From: JAAEQG01 sp023133475
Lineage (GTDB): Bacteria; Planctomycetota; Phycisphaerae; UBA1845
NCBI GenBank assembly: GCA_030631415.1
Contig: DAOVLE010000063.1
Coordinates: 1 to 22,275, forward strand
DNA: 22,275 nt
Direction of reading: 5' to 3'
Shown here: piece by piece, positions 1 through 9,839 of the stretch
Layout: each line of letters starts with the position of its first letter
Numbering within the stretch: the first letter of the stretch is position 1
Program-made: the position numbers and the translations under genes
Notes under the pieces: model-generated
Databases searched by the model: none
Told to the model about the DNA's origin: nothing
What the model saw: only the letters and a program-made list of their open reading frames with translations

Positions 1-170
1 GTCCAAAGTCCCTGGTCCAAAGTCCAAAGTCAGAAACCAGCAGGACTTTGGACCTTGGACTCGTTGCCGGTTGGTGGGTTTCACCTGCCTGCGGCAGGTT
101 CCACCCACCCTACATATGAAGGGGAAGGACAACCACTCCAATACCCGGCATAAATGCCGGGCCTAGCGCG
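1..170. repeat. Composite palindromic repeat, left copy
   Basis: The stretch contains GTCCAAAGTCC/GGACTTTGGAC direct and inverted units (1-62), then a palindrome built from GGTTGGTGGGTTTCACC and GGTTCCACCCACCCTAC (70-112), then CCGGCATAAATGCCGGG (about 144-161) and CCTAGCGCG. The same modules in the same order, reverse-complemented, recur at 17200-17360. Positions 171-298 hold no gene that I can support; they end in another GGCGGGTGAAACCCGCC palindrome next to the debranching-enzyme stop codon. Confidence 0.85.
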
Positions 171-298
171 ACGGAATGCCTGAGGTTGCCGTCTTACCCC
201 AGGGCTCGGATCCGCGGACGCCTTGTTGCCTTCTCACCACGGGTTTACTGAATGTATACCAAAAACTCTTAACTTAGGGGCGGCGGGTGAAACCCGCC

Positions 299-2377
299 CT
301 ACTTGTTCCGCCAGCCATCGCACAGCTTCTGTGTCAGCTTCTGATCCAGCCTATGCTTGATACGGAGCACCTCCGCCACACTCCAGGCCTGGGCAATACA
401 ACCACGCGGAGTGTGCGGAGGATCGCCGTCGAACACCTCGCTGATGCTACCCAACCCCGCGACTGACATGTGCGAAAGCAGCGGGGTGATTAGCTCATAA
501 ACATAGACCAGGCTTTCGTCGGTCTCCCCGTGGACTCTAAAATAGGCGTCCACATAAGGGCCTATCAGCCACGACCACACCGTCCCATTGTGATAGGCCC
601 GGTCACGCTCGAACCGCGTGCCAACCATCTGCGGGTGGTAATGAGGATTCCGCGGGTCGAGAGTGCGAAGCCCATAGGGGGTCAGCAGGTGCTCGGTCAC
701 GACCTCGAGAACCGCCCGCTGATGCTCGGGCGACAACAGAGTGTGGGGCAGGCTGACCGCGAAAATCTGGTTAGGCCGAACGGCGTCGTCGTTGAAATCC
801 GGACGCACGCAGTCGTAGAGGCATCCGCCGGCCTGGCCCCAAAACGCCTCGATGAAATGCGCTTGGGTTTTGTCTGCCAGTTCCTTGCACTTGGCTGCGG
901 TGGCGTCATCCACGCCCGCCAGACGCTGCTCCAGGATGCGCATCGCGTTGTACCACAGAGCGTTCACCTCCACCGGGCACCCGTGACGCGGAGTGAACGC
1001 CACCTCATCACAGAGGGCATCCATCCAGGTGATCTGGGTATTGGCGTCCCCACAGCCCACCAACCCGCAGTCGTCCACGTGAATGTTGTAAAGAGTGCCG
1101 CCCACAAACCCGTCCACAATATCGCGGCAGGGGTCAGCCAGCAGATTCGCCCAGATGCCCGCATCGCCCGAGAGCGTCGAGTACCGGTCGGCAGCATGCA
1201 CGAACCACAGGGACGCATCGACACTATTGTACGCACACTCGCCACCATAATCGTCGAAGCGGTTGGGAATCAACCCGTGACGCACCGCTCCGGCGAAGGT
1301 GGCTAACACCTTTCGGGCTTCGGCGAACCGTTCGGTGACCAACAGCAGCCCTTCCATGGCGATGAACGAATCCCGCCCCCAATCGCCGAACCACGGATAA
1401 CCGGCGATGATGGTGACGTCGTTGCCCGGACGGTGGGATTGGCGTTTTACCACAAACTGGTCGGCGGCATCGTGCAAGTGCCTGCGGATCATACCTATAG
1501 GCTTGTCGGGCCTGGGCTCTGCAATATGGGCTATCAGAGCCTTTTCAGCGGCGATCTGGGCATCGGCGGGGCTGGTCGCAAAACCGACCCCCATCAACTC
1601 CACCGAAACCGATCGAACACCCGAAGCCCGAAACTCACCCGCACGCATCAGGTTCTCGGTCGCCGGTTCACCGCGATCATACTCCGCCCGATAATGGAAA
1701 GCATGCCACCACTCCATCAGCACGTAAAAACGCGGCAGCGTCAGCCCAGGCCCTTCCTGCGGGACCATCGTCAGAGTGATGTCGCGCTGTTCGCGGTCCT
1801 GCACCCAAAGCCATTTGCCGTCGGTGTGCAGTTCCCATGGCTCTACCGCATCGTGTGCGTCGTGCCGGCGCAGGCGGTGGAAGTCGCGCAGAGCCACCAT
1901 CGGGCAAACTTGCAACTCGACAGTCTTGTTTTGGGGCGTGGAGATATCGTAGCGCAGGCGGATGACATCCTCGTCGCTAAAGAGAGTTAATCGTTTGCGG
2001 GCCTCGAACAACTCGTGGGCAAAGGTCCATTGCACCCACGGGGTCGGGCGAGCCAGTTGGTAGTCAAAGTCCTTAAGCCAAATGTGGCCTGTGGGGAGAA
2101 TCTCGCCATCGAACTCCATGGTGGACAGGTCCACGCTGAACTCGCCGACAGTCACCCGGTCCAATGTGCCCGACAGCAGCATCCAGCGCTCCAGCGGTGG
2201 GCGGCGCGACATCACCATCATCCCGTGGTAACGCCGCGTGGGGCAGCCGACAACGGTGCCCATGGCAAAACCACCACGCCCGTTGGTAAGCAACCACTCC
2301 CGCGACAGCAGGGCATCGAGATCACCCTGAAGCGGCCGGCAAACCGCCCTCGGGCAGGCTGACTTGGATTGCAACAT
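299..2377 (-). CDS. Glycogen debranching enzyme (amylo-alpha-1,6-glucosidase, archaeal/bacterial GDE type)
   Basis: The protein (692 residues from the chosen start) matches the two-domain GDE layout. The N-terminal sugar-binding domain carries EWLLTNGRGGFAMGT (27-41) and TRRYHG (47-52). The C-terminal (alpha/alpha)6 glucosidase domain carries GYPWFGDWGRDSF (326-338), TWMDA (450-454), EVNALWYN (470-477), YHNGTVWSWLIGP (595-607), SEVFDGD (646-652) and QAWSVAEVLR (663-672). Family knowledge: it hydrolyses alpha-1,6 branch points of glycogen in the cytoplasm, and the acidic residues in GDWGRD and SEVFDGD lie in the catalytic pocket. The frame stays open up to 2575, but the extra 66 residues translate the composite repeat (HFPFSIFHFPFS). 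I therefore chose the ATG at 2377, which gives the usual family length and places EWLLTN close to the N-terminus. No strong Shine-Dalgarno precedes it; GAGG lies about 14 nt upstream. Confidence 0.93.
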   Translation of the reverse strand: MLQSKSACPRAVCRPLQGDLDALLSREWLLTNGRGGFAMGTVVGCPTRRYHGMMVMSRRPPLERWMLLSGTLDRVTVGEFSVDLSTMEFDGEILPTGHIWLKDFDYQLARPTPWVQWTFAHELFEARKRLTLFSDEDVIRLRYDISTPQNKTVELQVCPMVALRDFHRLRRHDAHDAVEPWELHTDGKWLWVQDREQRDITLTMVPQEGPGLTLPRFYVLMEWWHAFHYRAEYDRGEPATENLMRAGEFRASGVRSVSVELMGVGFATSPADAQIAAEKALIAHIAEPRPDKPIGMIRRHLHDAADQFVVKRQSHRPGNDVTIIAGYPWFGDWGRDSFIAMEGLLLVTERFAEARKVLATFAGAVRHGLIPNRFDDYGGECAYNSVDASLWFVHAADRYSTLSGDAGIWANLLADPCRDIVDGFVGGTLYNIHVDDCGLVGCGDANTQITWMDALCDEVAFTPRHGCPVEVNALWYNAMRILEQRLAGVDDATAAKCKELADKTQAHFIEAFWGQAGGCLYDCVRPDFNDDAVRPNQIFAVSLPHTLLSPEHQRAVLEVVTEHLLTPYGLRTLDPRNPHYHPQMVGTRFERDRAYHNGTVWSWLIGPYVDAYFRVHGETDESLVYVYELITPLLSHMSVAGLGSISEVFDGDPPHTPRGCIAQAWSVAEVLRIKHRLDQKLTQKLCDGWRNK

Positions 2378-2441
2378 ACTCAATTCCGCATCCTCAACAC
2401 ACACGACGACCGGGTATTCTACACGAATGCACGGGAGGGAG

Positions 2442-3310
<869 letters not shown>

Positions 3311-3344
3311 CGTTGCCACTCCACCAAAACCAACTCGTCAATCG

Positions 3345-3546
3345 GGAAAAATGGAAAATGGAAAATGGAAAATGAAGAAAACGACTGGTGCAACGGCGCA
3401 GGAGTGTTTAGCGGCGACCCGAAGGGGAGCGTGAAGAATGGAGCGTGAAGAATGGAGCGTGAAGAATGGGAATAACATGGAGAATTGGGGAACGAATAAC
3501 TGAAAACGTCGCCAAGTCAGCATTTTCCATTTTCCATTTTCAATTT

Positions 3547-3553
<7 letters not shown>
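3345..3553. repeat. Composite heptamer repeat (copy B)
   Basis: GGAAAAT heptamers (3345-3374) are followed by GAAGAAAACGACTGG, the core GTGTTTAGCGGCGAC (about 3405-3419), a tandem GAGCGTGAAGAATG unit, CATGGAGAATTGGGG, AACGTCGCCAAGTCAGC and ATTTTCC heptamers. It is an imperfect inverted copy of 4893-5110; the two flank the hydrolase gene between them. Confidence 0.85.
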
Positions 3554-5110
<1,557 letters not shown>

Positions 5111-5115
5111 CCCGA

Positions 5116-5649
5116 TCAGTTCTCCTGGAACAGATTCACCGTGTATCCGTCGATCGTTTGGCGGTATTCGAGGATCAGGGTCGCCCCGCAGTCGAACTGG
5201 TATTCGGCTTGCATGAACCGGACCGGCCCGCTGCCGAGGTCTGTCCCCAGGTCCGCGTCGAGGAATTTGCCCCCCGCAGTGCCCACCACCAACAGCTCCG
5301 AGCAGGGCAATTCAATCTCATCGGCAGCCAACGGCCCCAAAATGCCGGTGCCCCCGACCCCGATCCCCGTTTGGATCAGGTTTTGCGGTATCAGGAGGTC
5401 TTGCGGCAGCAAGTCGAAAGCCTCGTTGGAGGCGTAGAACTGGGTGTCCACGGCGCTGGTGCTGAAGTTGCGGAACTCGATCCGCACCACATCCAAACTG
5501 GATTCATCCTCCGGGGGGAGCGACTGAGGCTCCTCGGACGAGACATCCCCACCGGTGAGGGGCGTGTCGCACCCCATGCAAACAATACCAAACAAAGGAG
5601 TTACAACAAATACCATGCGAATCAAGCTGGTCGCCGTTCTTGGAAACAT
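5116..5649 (-). CDS. Small exported protein, possible lipoprotein, function unknown
   Basis: The 177-residue protein starts at ATG 5649, with AGAGGT about seven bases upstream. An N-terminal basic then hydrophobic segment (MFPRTATSLIRMVFVVTPLFG...) ends at VCMGCD, a poor lipobox with Cys27; lipidation is possible but not certain, and export is likely. After it comes a Ser/Glu/Pro-rich linker and a domain of about 120 residues (DVVRIEFRNFS... to the end) with alternating hydrophobic residues suggesting beta strands, two further cysteines and a Gly-rich TGIGVGGTGILG. I recognise no family. It is probably a single-gene unit, bounded downstream by repeat copy C and upstream by a long intergenic region. 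Confidence 0.7.
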   Translation of the reverse strand: MFPRTATSLIRMVFVVTPLFGIVCMGCDTPLTGGDVSSEEPQSLPPEDESSLDVVRIEFRNFSTSAVDTQFYASNEAFDLLPQDLLIPQNLIQTGIGVGGTGILGPLAADEIELPCSELLVVGTAGGKFLDADLGTDLGSGPVRFMQAEYQFDCGATLILEYRQTIDGYTVNLFQEN

Positions 5650-5890
5650 GACTGCTACCTCTGGTTATACTGAACTCACGGCGGTGGTTTGGGATTTCAT
5701 GGGCCACTCACCGGCTGAACTGTACCGCAGGAATGGGGGGCAACTCAAGTCGGTGGAACGGGTTTCACCCATCCAACGCCCACTCCGGGGGCTGAGAATG
5801 CGTCATCACGTTTCATGAACACGTGTCCTTAGGTTCACGGCGTTGCGTGCCATGCCGCGAAGGCGGGTGGAACCCACCCTACAACGTAGC
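5650..5890. other. Intergenic region without supported gene
   Basis: No gene is supported here. A single half-palindrome of the GGCGGGTGGAACCCACC type lies at about 5860-5884. Confidence 0.6.
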
Positions 5891-5992
5891 GAAACCACCA
5901 TCGACGGCGACCCGGTCAGCGGATCGTACGACCCGATTCAAAACATGGTATTATGGCAAGGCCTGATCTACCGCCCCCCCCAGCCCAGGTAG
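5891..5992 (+). pseudogene. Possible RHS-repeat protein remnant
   Basis: Read from 5891 to the stop at 5990-5992, the 33-residue peptide contains DGDPVSGSYDPIQNMVLWQG. From memory, this resembles the segment just before the RHS-associated core (xLWxGLxYDxxTGLYxxRxRxYDPxxGRF) of bacterial RHS/YD-repeat proteins. After GLIY the reading breaks into a proline-rich end and a stop. No start codon or further RHS sequence surrounds it, so it would be a leftover of a deleted gene. The call rests on one short match. Confidence 0.3.
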
Positions 5993-6023
5993 CGAGCGGG
6001 TGCATCCTGAACACGCCTTCTCT

Positions 6024-6052
6024 TTGACGAAACTAGAAAAATCGAGGATAAT
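6024..6052 (+). promoter_or_regulatory. Sigma-70-like promoter for the DUF4365-type gene pair
   Basis: TTGACG (6024-6029) and GATAAT (6047-6052) are separated by 17 bases in an A-rich spacer. Transcription would start near 6059, followed by GGAGG (6074-6078) and the ATG at 6084. Confidence 0.65.
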
Positions 6053-6083
6053 ACCATATCTGATTGAAAAATCGGAGGCGACT

Positions 6084-6449
6084 ATGCTACTGTCCGAAAA
6101 CAACATCAAAGCTGAGTTGAGTTACGCCTACCTCCACGCGGTCGCCTCCCGTGCGGGCTTTGCTTGTGAAGTGACTGGTCGCCACAGTGATGGTGCCGGG
6201 ATAGATGCGATTCTGAGGGTCAAGGAAAAGCTGGCACACGATTCGACCCTGATAAGCTTCACCGTAGAGGTTCAACTGAAAGCTACTAGCAGAAAGCTGG
6301 TTCTGAAAAATGAAAAGTATTCCCTTTCGCTGGACGTGAAGCAGTATGATAAGCTACGGACTACCAGAAGACCAGGTTTGCCTTGTCAAATCGCAGGATG
6401 CGCGCGCTTACGCCTCGGCGATTGGTTGGAAGAGGGACAAGGATGTTGA
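6084..6449 (+). CDS. DUF4365-type nuclease-like protein, C-terminally shortened
   Basis: This 121-residue protein starts at ATG 6084, chosen because GGAGG sits five bases upstream and a promoter lies just before. Residues 8-90 match the DUF4365 pattern: KAELSYAYLHAVASRAGF, GAGIDA (Asp41), FTVEVQLKATS (Glu62, Gln64, Lys66) and LSLDVKQYDKLR. DUF4365 is regarded as a PD-(D/E)XK-like fold often found in defence and mobile loci, so nuclease activity is possible but unproven. After residue 91 the sequence no longer looks like the family and ends quickly (RLRLGDWLEEGQGC). This frame overlaps the next gene by 104 bases. The simplest view is that a deletion or frameshift removed the end of the domain, although an intact short version cannot be excluded. 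Confidence 0.65.
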   Translation: MLLSENNIKAELSYAYLHAVASRAGFACEVTGRHSDGAGIDAILRVKEKLAHDSTLISFTVEVQLKATSRKLVLKNEKYSLSLDVKQYDKLRTTRRPGLPCQIAGCARLRLGDWLEEGQGC

Positions 6450-7485
6450 TGATGAGGTGGCCCTGTTCACTCACCCGAAGTCCGATATAGAGCAGTTGAT
6501 TGTGCCGTTGCACATCACCTCGGACTACGGGCGAAGAATCGCCGAGGTGATTTCCATTCTAGCTGAGATGGAATCCCGACCGGCTCTGGAGATTCTGAAC
6601 GATCTTCTCATTCCGGATGCGGACGTTTTGCGTTATCGCATTTGTTCTCCTGATGCCGAGAGCGGGACTCTGCCGCTTGAAGAGGGCATCAGTTTGCTCG
6701 AAGGCGCCAAACGCTCCATTCTGGCTGCCGCGTGCAGCGTAGTGAAACCGTCGTCATATCACCCGCGCATGAGCCGGACGGAGGCTGAGCAGCTTCTCTA
6801 CTCATGCACCCTAGGCCAAACCGAGCGCGGCAGCTTCACGGTTGCAATCGCATGCCCGTTGCGGGCAGTCGAGTCCGACACCCCGCTACTCGACAACTGC
6901 GATCCGTTCACCCGGCAAACAACAACGCTGTTGATCCGATCAGCCGGGCGCCTGGTCAGGGCGATCGAAGCCGACAAAGTGGATACGGTTTACCAGGAGA
7001 ATGAAAAACAACCTGTGCTGAGTGCGAACCTGTGTGAGGCACTTCTGCGAATGCAGCCGTCCCATAAGCAATCCTCTCTTTCGCTTTCGATAACATGGGC
7101 AAGAACACTTCCGAATCCGGAACAACAGAAATATCCACAAACCATCACATTCCGCCAGGAGTATTTCCCTATCGTCGAGGATGTCTATCGAAGACTCCGC
7201 CCTTCAGAAGGCCCGAAGGTGGACCTGTTCACAGGCATGGTTGACGCGCTTAATGGAAGCATGGGGGAACAGGGGCGTATGGAGGGAGAGGTAACTCTCC
7301 TGATCCTGCACGAGGATGAAACGGTCAAGGCGCGAGTGGACTTGAACCCCAATCAGTACGAGATTGCAGACAAGGCGCATATGTCCGGTGGCCCGGTGGC
7401 TGTCAAGGGCGTGCTACATCGTGGGCGGCGCATTCACCGGATTAGGGAGATTGAGTTGTTTGAGCTGGTCCGCGCTTCGCAATAG
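6346..7485 (+). CDS. Uncharacterised 379-residue protein paired with the DUF4365-type gene
   Basis: I do not recognise a family. The frame is closed by a stop at 6337-6339, so ATG 6346 is the earliest start; it has only a weak purine-rich upstream sequence and probably relies on translation of the overlapping gene. Regions that look well ordered: KSQDARAYASAIGW (15-28), QLIVPL, SDYGRRIAEV, LPLEEGISLLEGAKRSILAA, LGQTERGSFTVAIACPL, TTTLLIRSAGRLVRAI and a C-terminal beta-rich part (EGEVTLLILHEDE... to VKGVLHRGRRIHRI). It has no signal peptide and no membrane segment, so it should be cytoplasmic. The pairing with a nuclease-like gene behind one promoter suggests a two-gene module, perhaps defensive. 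Its 3' end overlaps the convergent beta-propeller gene by 44 bases. Confidence 0.75.
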   Translation: MISYGLPEDQVCLVKSQDARAYASAIGWKRDKDVDDEVALFTHPKSDIEQLIVPLHITSDYGRRIAEVISILAEMESRPALEILNDLLIPDADVLRYRICSPDAESGTLPLEEGISLLEGAKRSILAAACSVVKPSSYHPRMSRTEAEQLLYSCTLGQTERGSFTVAIACPLRAVESDTPLLDNCDPFTRQTTTLLIRSAGRLVRAIEADKVDTVYQENEKQPVLSANLCEALLRMQPSHKQSSLSLSITWARTLPNPEQQKYPQTITFRQEYFPIVEDVYRRLRPSEGPKVDLFTGMVDALNGSMGEQGRMEGEVTLLILHEDETVKARVDLNPNQYEIADKAHMSGGPVAVKGVLHRGRRIHRIREIELFELVRASQ

Positions 7486-9367
7486 GGGTTGCCCGGCGAA
7501 CTCCGACCAGACCCAAAAGACCCAAAGTCGTTAGCATGACTGCCATCGGCATGCCGGCGCCACACAGGACACCCCACCCCCAATAGTAGTCCGGACCGTA
7601 CAAGTCCCACGGGTCCCCCTGCGAACGGGCGGACTCCTTGCAGGCCCACAACCCCGCGTCCAGCAATTCCTGGTCGGTGATGATGTCAATAGCTGCCAGG
7701 TCGCGTGGGGCGTCGCGGTCGTCTATGCCCACCACCTTGAACGCCTCGTCCGACAGAATCCACAACCGCTCGTCGGCAACCCCCGACCGGCGGACCAGCC
7801 CACGATGGGACACCTCACCACGCTCGCGCAAACGGGTCGGCATGAGATCAATCATCTGGATACCGTCGACCATCCCCAGTGTCTGGTCATCGTAATGGGA
7901 GAACGGGATCAGAATCAGTTGTTCGTCTTCCATGACCTGAATGGCCTTCTCGTCAAAGTTGGCCTCGGAACTGATGTGGTCGCCCCTGGTGCCCAGCACG
8001 ATACGTGAGATGGGCTGAGGCTTATGCGGGTCGGACACGTCGATCAGCATCACCGACGGGCGCCGGGGGTAGCTGTTGTCCACGCCCACGTTGATCAGCC
8101 GATCACCCAGCGGAACCAGATGCGTGCTGTACCCCAAAACGTACACCTCGCCCGCAATCACCGGATCCGCCGGATCGGAAAGGTCCAAAACCAATAGCGG
8201 GTCGCTCATGTTGGAAGTCACCGCATAGGCTCGCAGGCCGTCAAACCGCACCGAACGCATCCCCTGATTGGAGACCAGAGGAAGCCGGGCCAACCGAGTG
8301 ATGTTGTCCGGGTCGCTCACGTCGTAGTGGAACAACGACACCGTCCAGACCGTCGGATAAACGCCCGCAAACTCCTCGGTCACAATGCGGAATACGCTGT
8401 CGCACTGGTCCATGAAGAAGCGGTCGCGGATGACGCCAAGCACCCGAAACTGATCGCGCAAGCGAATGTCACCCTGCGGATCGGAGATATCCACGTAGCT
8501 GACCAGGGTGGTGTCCGGGAGCGTCGGGTCCACTCCGGCGACGAACATCGCGTCCTGCGAGCTGACGTTGATCTCGAAGGAATCACCAAAAAAGAGCACC
8601 TCGTCCACCAGGTAAGGGCTGGCTGGTTCGGCGATGTTCACCGAGGCCACAAAAGCCCGGGGCAGATTGGAATTTGCCTGCAGGTTCCCCAGCTTGGCGG
8701 CGATACCGTTGGTCGAAACGGCGCCGTTGGTGCCGATGTCGCCGTTGGTGTCCGTTTCGTCGTCCACGTGCGGCAGGTAACTTTCTGGGAAACTATTCCC
8801 GGATGCGTAGATGACGTCTCCGACCCGGCGGGTGGCTGACACAAAACCGTCGATGTCGAACTCAGCCACAATCACCGGTTGTTGCTTGTCGGAGACATCC
8901 ACGACGGTGATGCGGCTTCCTGTATAATCGGGGGTGGTCAGTGCGGCAGCTGAGGTGTTGTCCATGAATCCGACGGGTTGCCCGGCACAGTAGAAAAAGT
9001 CGGCTGCGGACAGGATGAATGCGTGATCGTCCCGGACGAACAGTTCCACCGCCCGCCCTTGCATGGCTGCCCGCCCAGCCATCATCGGCCGCTCGATCAT
9101 GCGGGCATCGATGATCCGCAGCCCGGTCCAGCGGTTGGCCAGGTAGAAGTAGCCGTCCTGAAACTTGACGATGTCAGCCTCCTCGATTTCGCGGGCGATG
9201 GACTGGGAGGAGTCGTCCGGTTCTTGAGCGGCGCCCGAATCGTCCGGCATGGACGCTGACGGAGTGGGAGCCGTCGCCGTACAACCAGCAAGCACCATCG
9301 CCAACGCAAACAAGCTGATGACGCTGAAAGAACCCGCTAAAACGCTTTGACGACGTGAAGTAAGCAT
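7442..9367 (-). CDS. Beta-propeller lipoprotein with CTERM-like C-terminal anchor
   Basis: This is a 641-residue protein. ATG 9367 is chosen because AGGAGGT lies six bases upstream; the frame is open 16 codons further. The N-terminus is a clear lipoprotein signal (MLTSRRQSVLAG...VLAGC, lipid-modified Cys29), followed by a Ser/Asp/Glu-rich linker. The body has repeated blades of the form 'variable-DVSDPxxP-xxxxx' (ITVVDVSDKQQPVIV, YVDISDPQGDI, LVLDLSDPADPVIAG, MLIDVSDPHKPQPIS), typical of Beta_propel and LVIVD-type surface propellers. Near the C-terminus, WGVLCGAGMPMAVMLTTLG followed by LLGLVGVRR is a Cys-Gly-x-Gly motif plus a hydrophobic segment and Arg pair, which resembles a CTERM sorting signal. 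Role: probably an envelope protein for binding or scaffolding; the partner is unknown. The reading frame extends past the Arg pair by about 17 residues where it overlaps the convergent gene. Confidence 0.85.
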   Translation of the reverse strand: MLTSRRQSVLAGSFSVISLFALAMVLAGCTATAPTPSASMPDDSGAAQEPDDSSQSIAREIEEADIVKFQDGYFYLANRWTGLRIIDARMIERPMMAGRAAMQGRAVELFVRDDHAFILSAADFFYCAGQPVGFMDNTSAAALTTPDYTGSRITVVDVSDKQQPVIVAEFDIDGFVSATRRVGDVIYASGNSFPESYLPHVDDETDTNGDIGTNGAVSTNGIAAKLGNLQANSNLPRAFVASVNIAEPASPYLVDEVLFFGDSFEINVSSQDAMFVAGVDPTLPDTTLVSYVDISDPQGDIRLRDQFRVLGVIRDRFFMDQCDSVFRIVTEEFAGVYPTVWTVSLFHYDVSDPDNITRLARLPLVSNQGMRSVRFDGLRAYAVTSNMSDPLLVLDLSDPADPVIAGEVYVLGYSTHLVPLGDRLINVGVDNSYPRRPSVMLIDVSDPHKPQPISRIVLGTRGDHISSEANFDEKAIQVMEDEQLILIPFSHYDDQTLGMVDGIQMIDLMPTRLRERGEVSHRGLVRRSGVADERLWILSDEAFKVVGIDDRDAPRDLAAIDIITDQELLDAGLWACKESARSQGDPWDLYGPDYYWGWGVLCGAGMPMAVMLTTLGLLGLVGVRRATPIAKRGPAQTTQSP

Positions 9368-9413
9368 GATCGACCTCCTACTACTCAGGACCGAACAACC
9401 GCAACAGCAAACC

Positions 9414-9419
9414 ATTGTA
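9414..9419 (-). promoter_or_regulatory. Putative -10 element of the beta-propeller gene
   Basis: On the minus strand a TACAAT box lies about 47 bases before the start codon. The only -35-like sequence at 17 bases is TTCAGG, which is weak, so this is a tentative call. Confidence 0.35.
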
Positions 9420-9446
9420 CCGTCCGCTTAAGTGTCCTGAAGCGTG

Positions 9447-9675
9447 GAAAAATGGAGAATTGAGAATGTGGCGCTCGCGACGGCGCCGGGGTGTCTCGCG
9501 GCGACAATCCGCAGTAACGTAGGGTGGGTGGAACCTCGCGAAGCGAGGTGGAACCCACCATTCAGTCAGTTGTAGGGCGGGTTTCACCCGCCGTTGTGGC
9601 ATTGCGCGGCGGGTAGAACCCGCCCTACAACTATTCTCAATTCCTCTCGGCGGTGAATTAGATGCGATAGCCCTG
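9447..9675. repeat. Composite repeat (copy D) with two palindromes
   Basis: It starts with a degenerate heptamer tract and a diverged core (CGGGGTGTCTCGCGGCGAC). Next come palindrome GTAGGGTGGGTGGAACC...GGAACCCACC (9519-9559) and palindrome GTAGGGCGGGTTTCACC...ACCCGCCCTAC (9572-9628). It ends with GGTGAATTAGATGCGATAG, which is also found after the repeats at 12955 and 14846. The 57-base palindrome at 9572-9628 recurs at 12701-12757 with four differences. Bases 9676-9839 contain no feature I can support. Confidence 0.8.
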
Positions 9676-9839
9676 CCCCCTCGATTGGGTCTGGCCCTTG
9701 GCGGTGGTCACCCTGGCGCAGACGTGTTATGTTATGGCACGCGCGGTGTGCCCACCATCGTGTGGAGGGTCGCCGTTGGCAGTGGACCTTGCGATAAGTG
9801 ATTGACTGGACTGAAGTTGGGCAACAGACGGAATCAGCA

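Noticed and set aside
530..1306. Long open frame on the plus strand opposite the debranching-enzyme gene
   Set aside because: It is antisense to strongly conserved GDE motifs, and its translation is rich in Arg, His and Pro with no domain; it is a codon-bias shadow.
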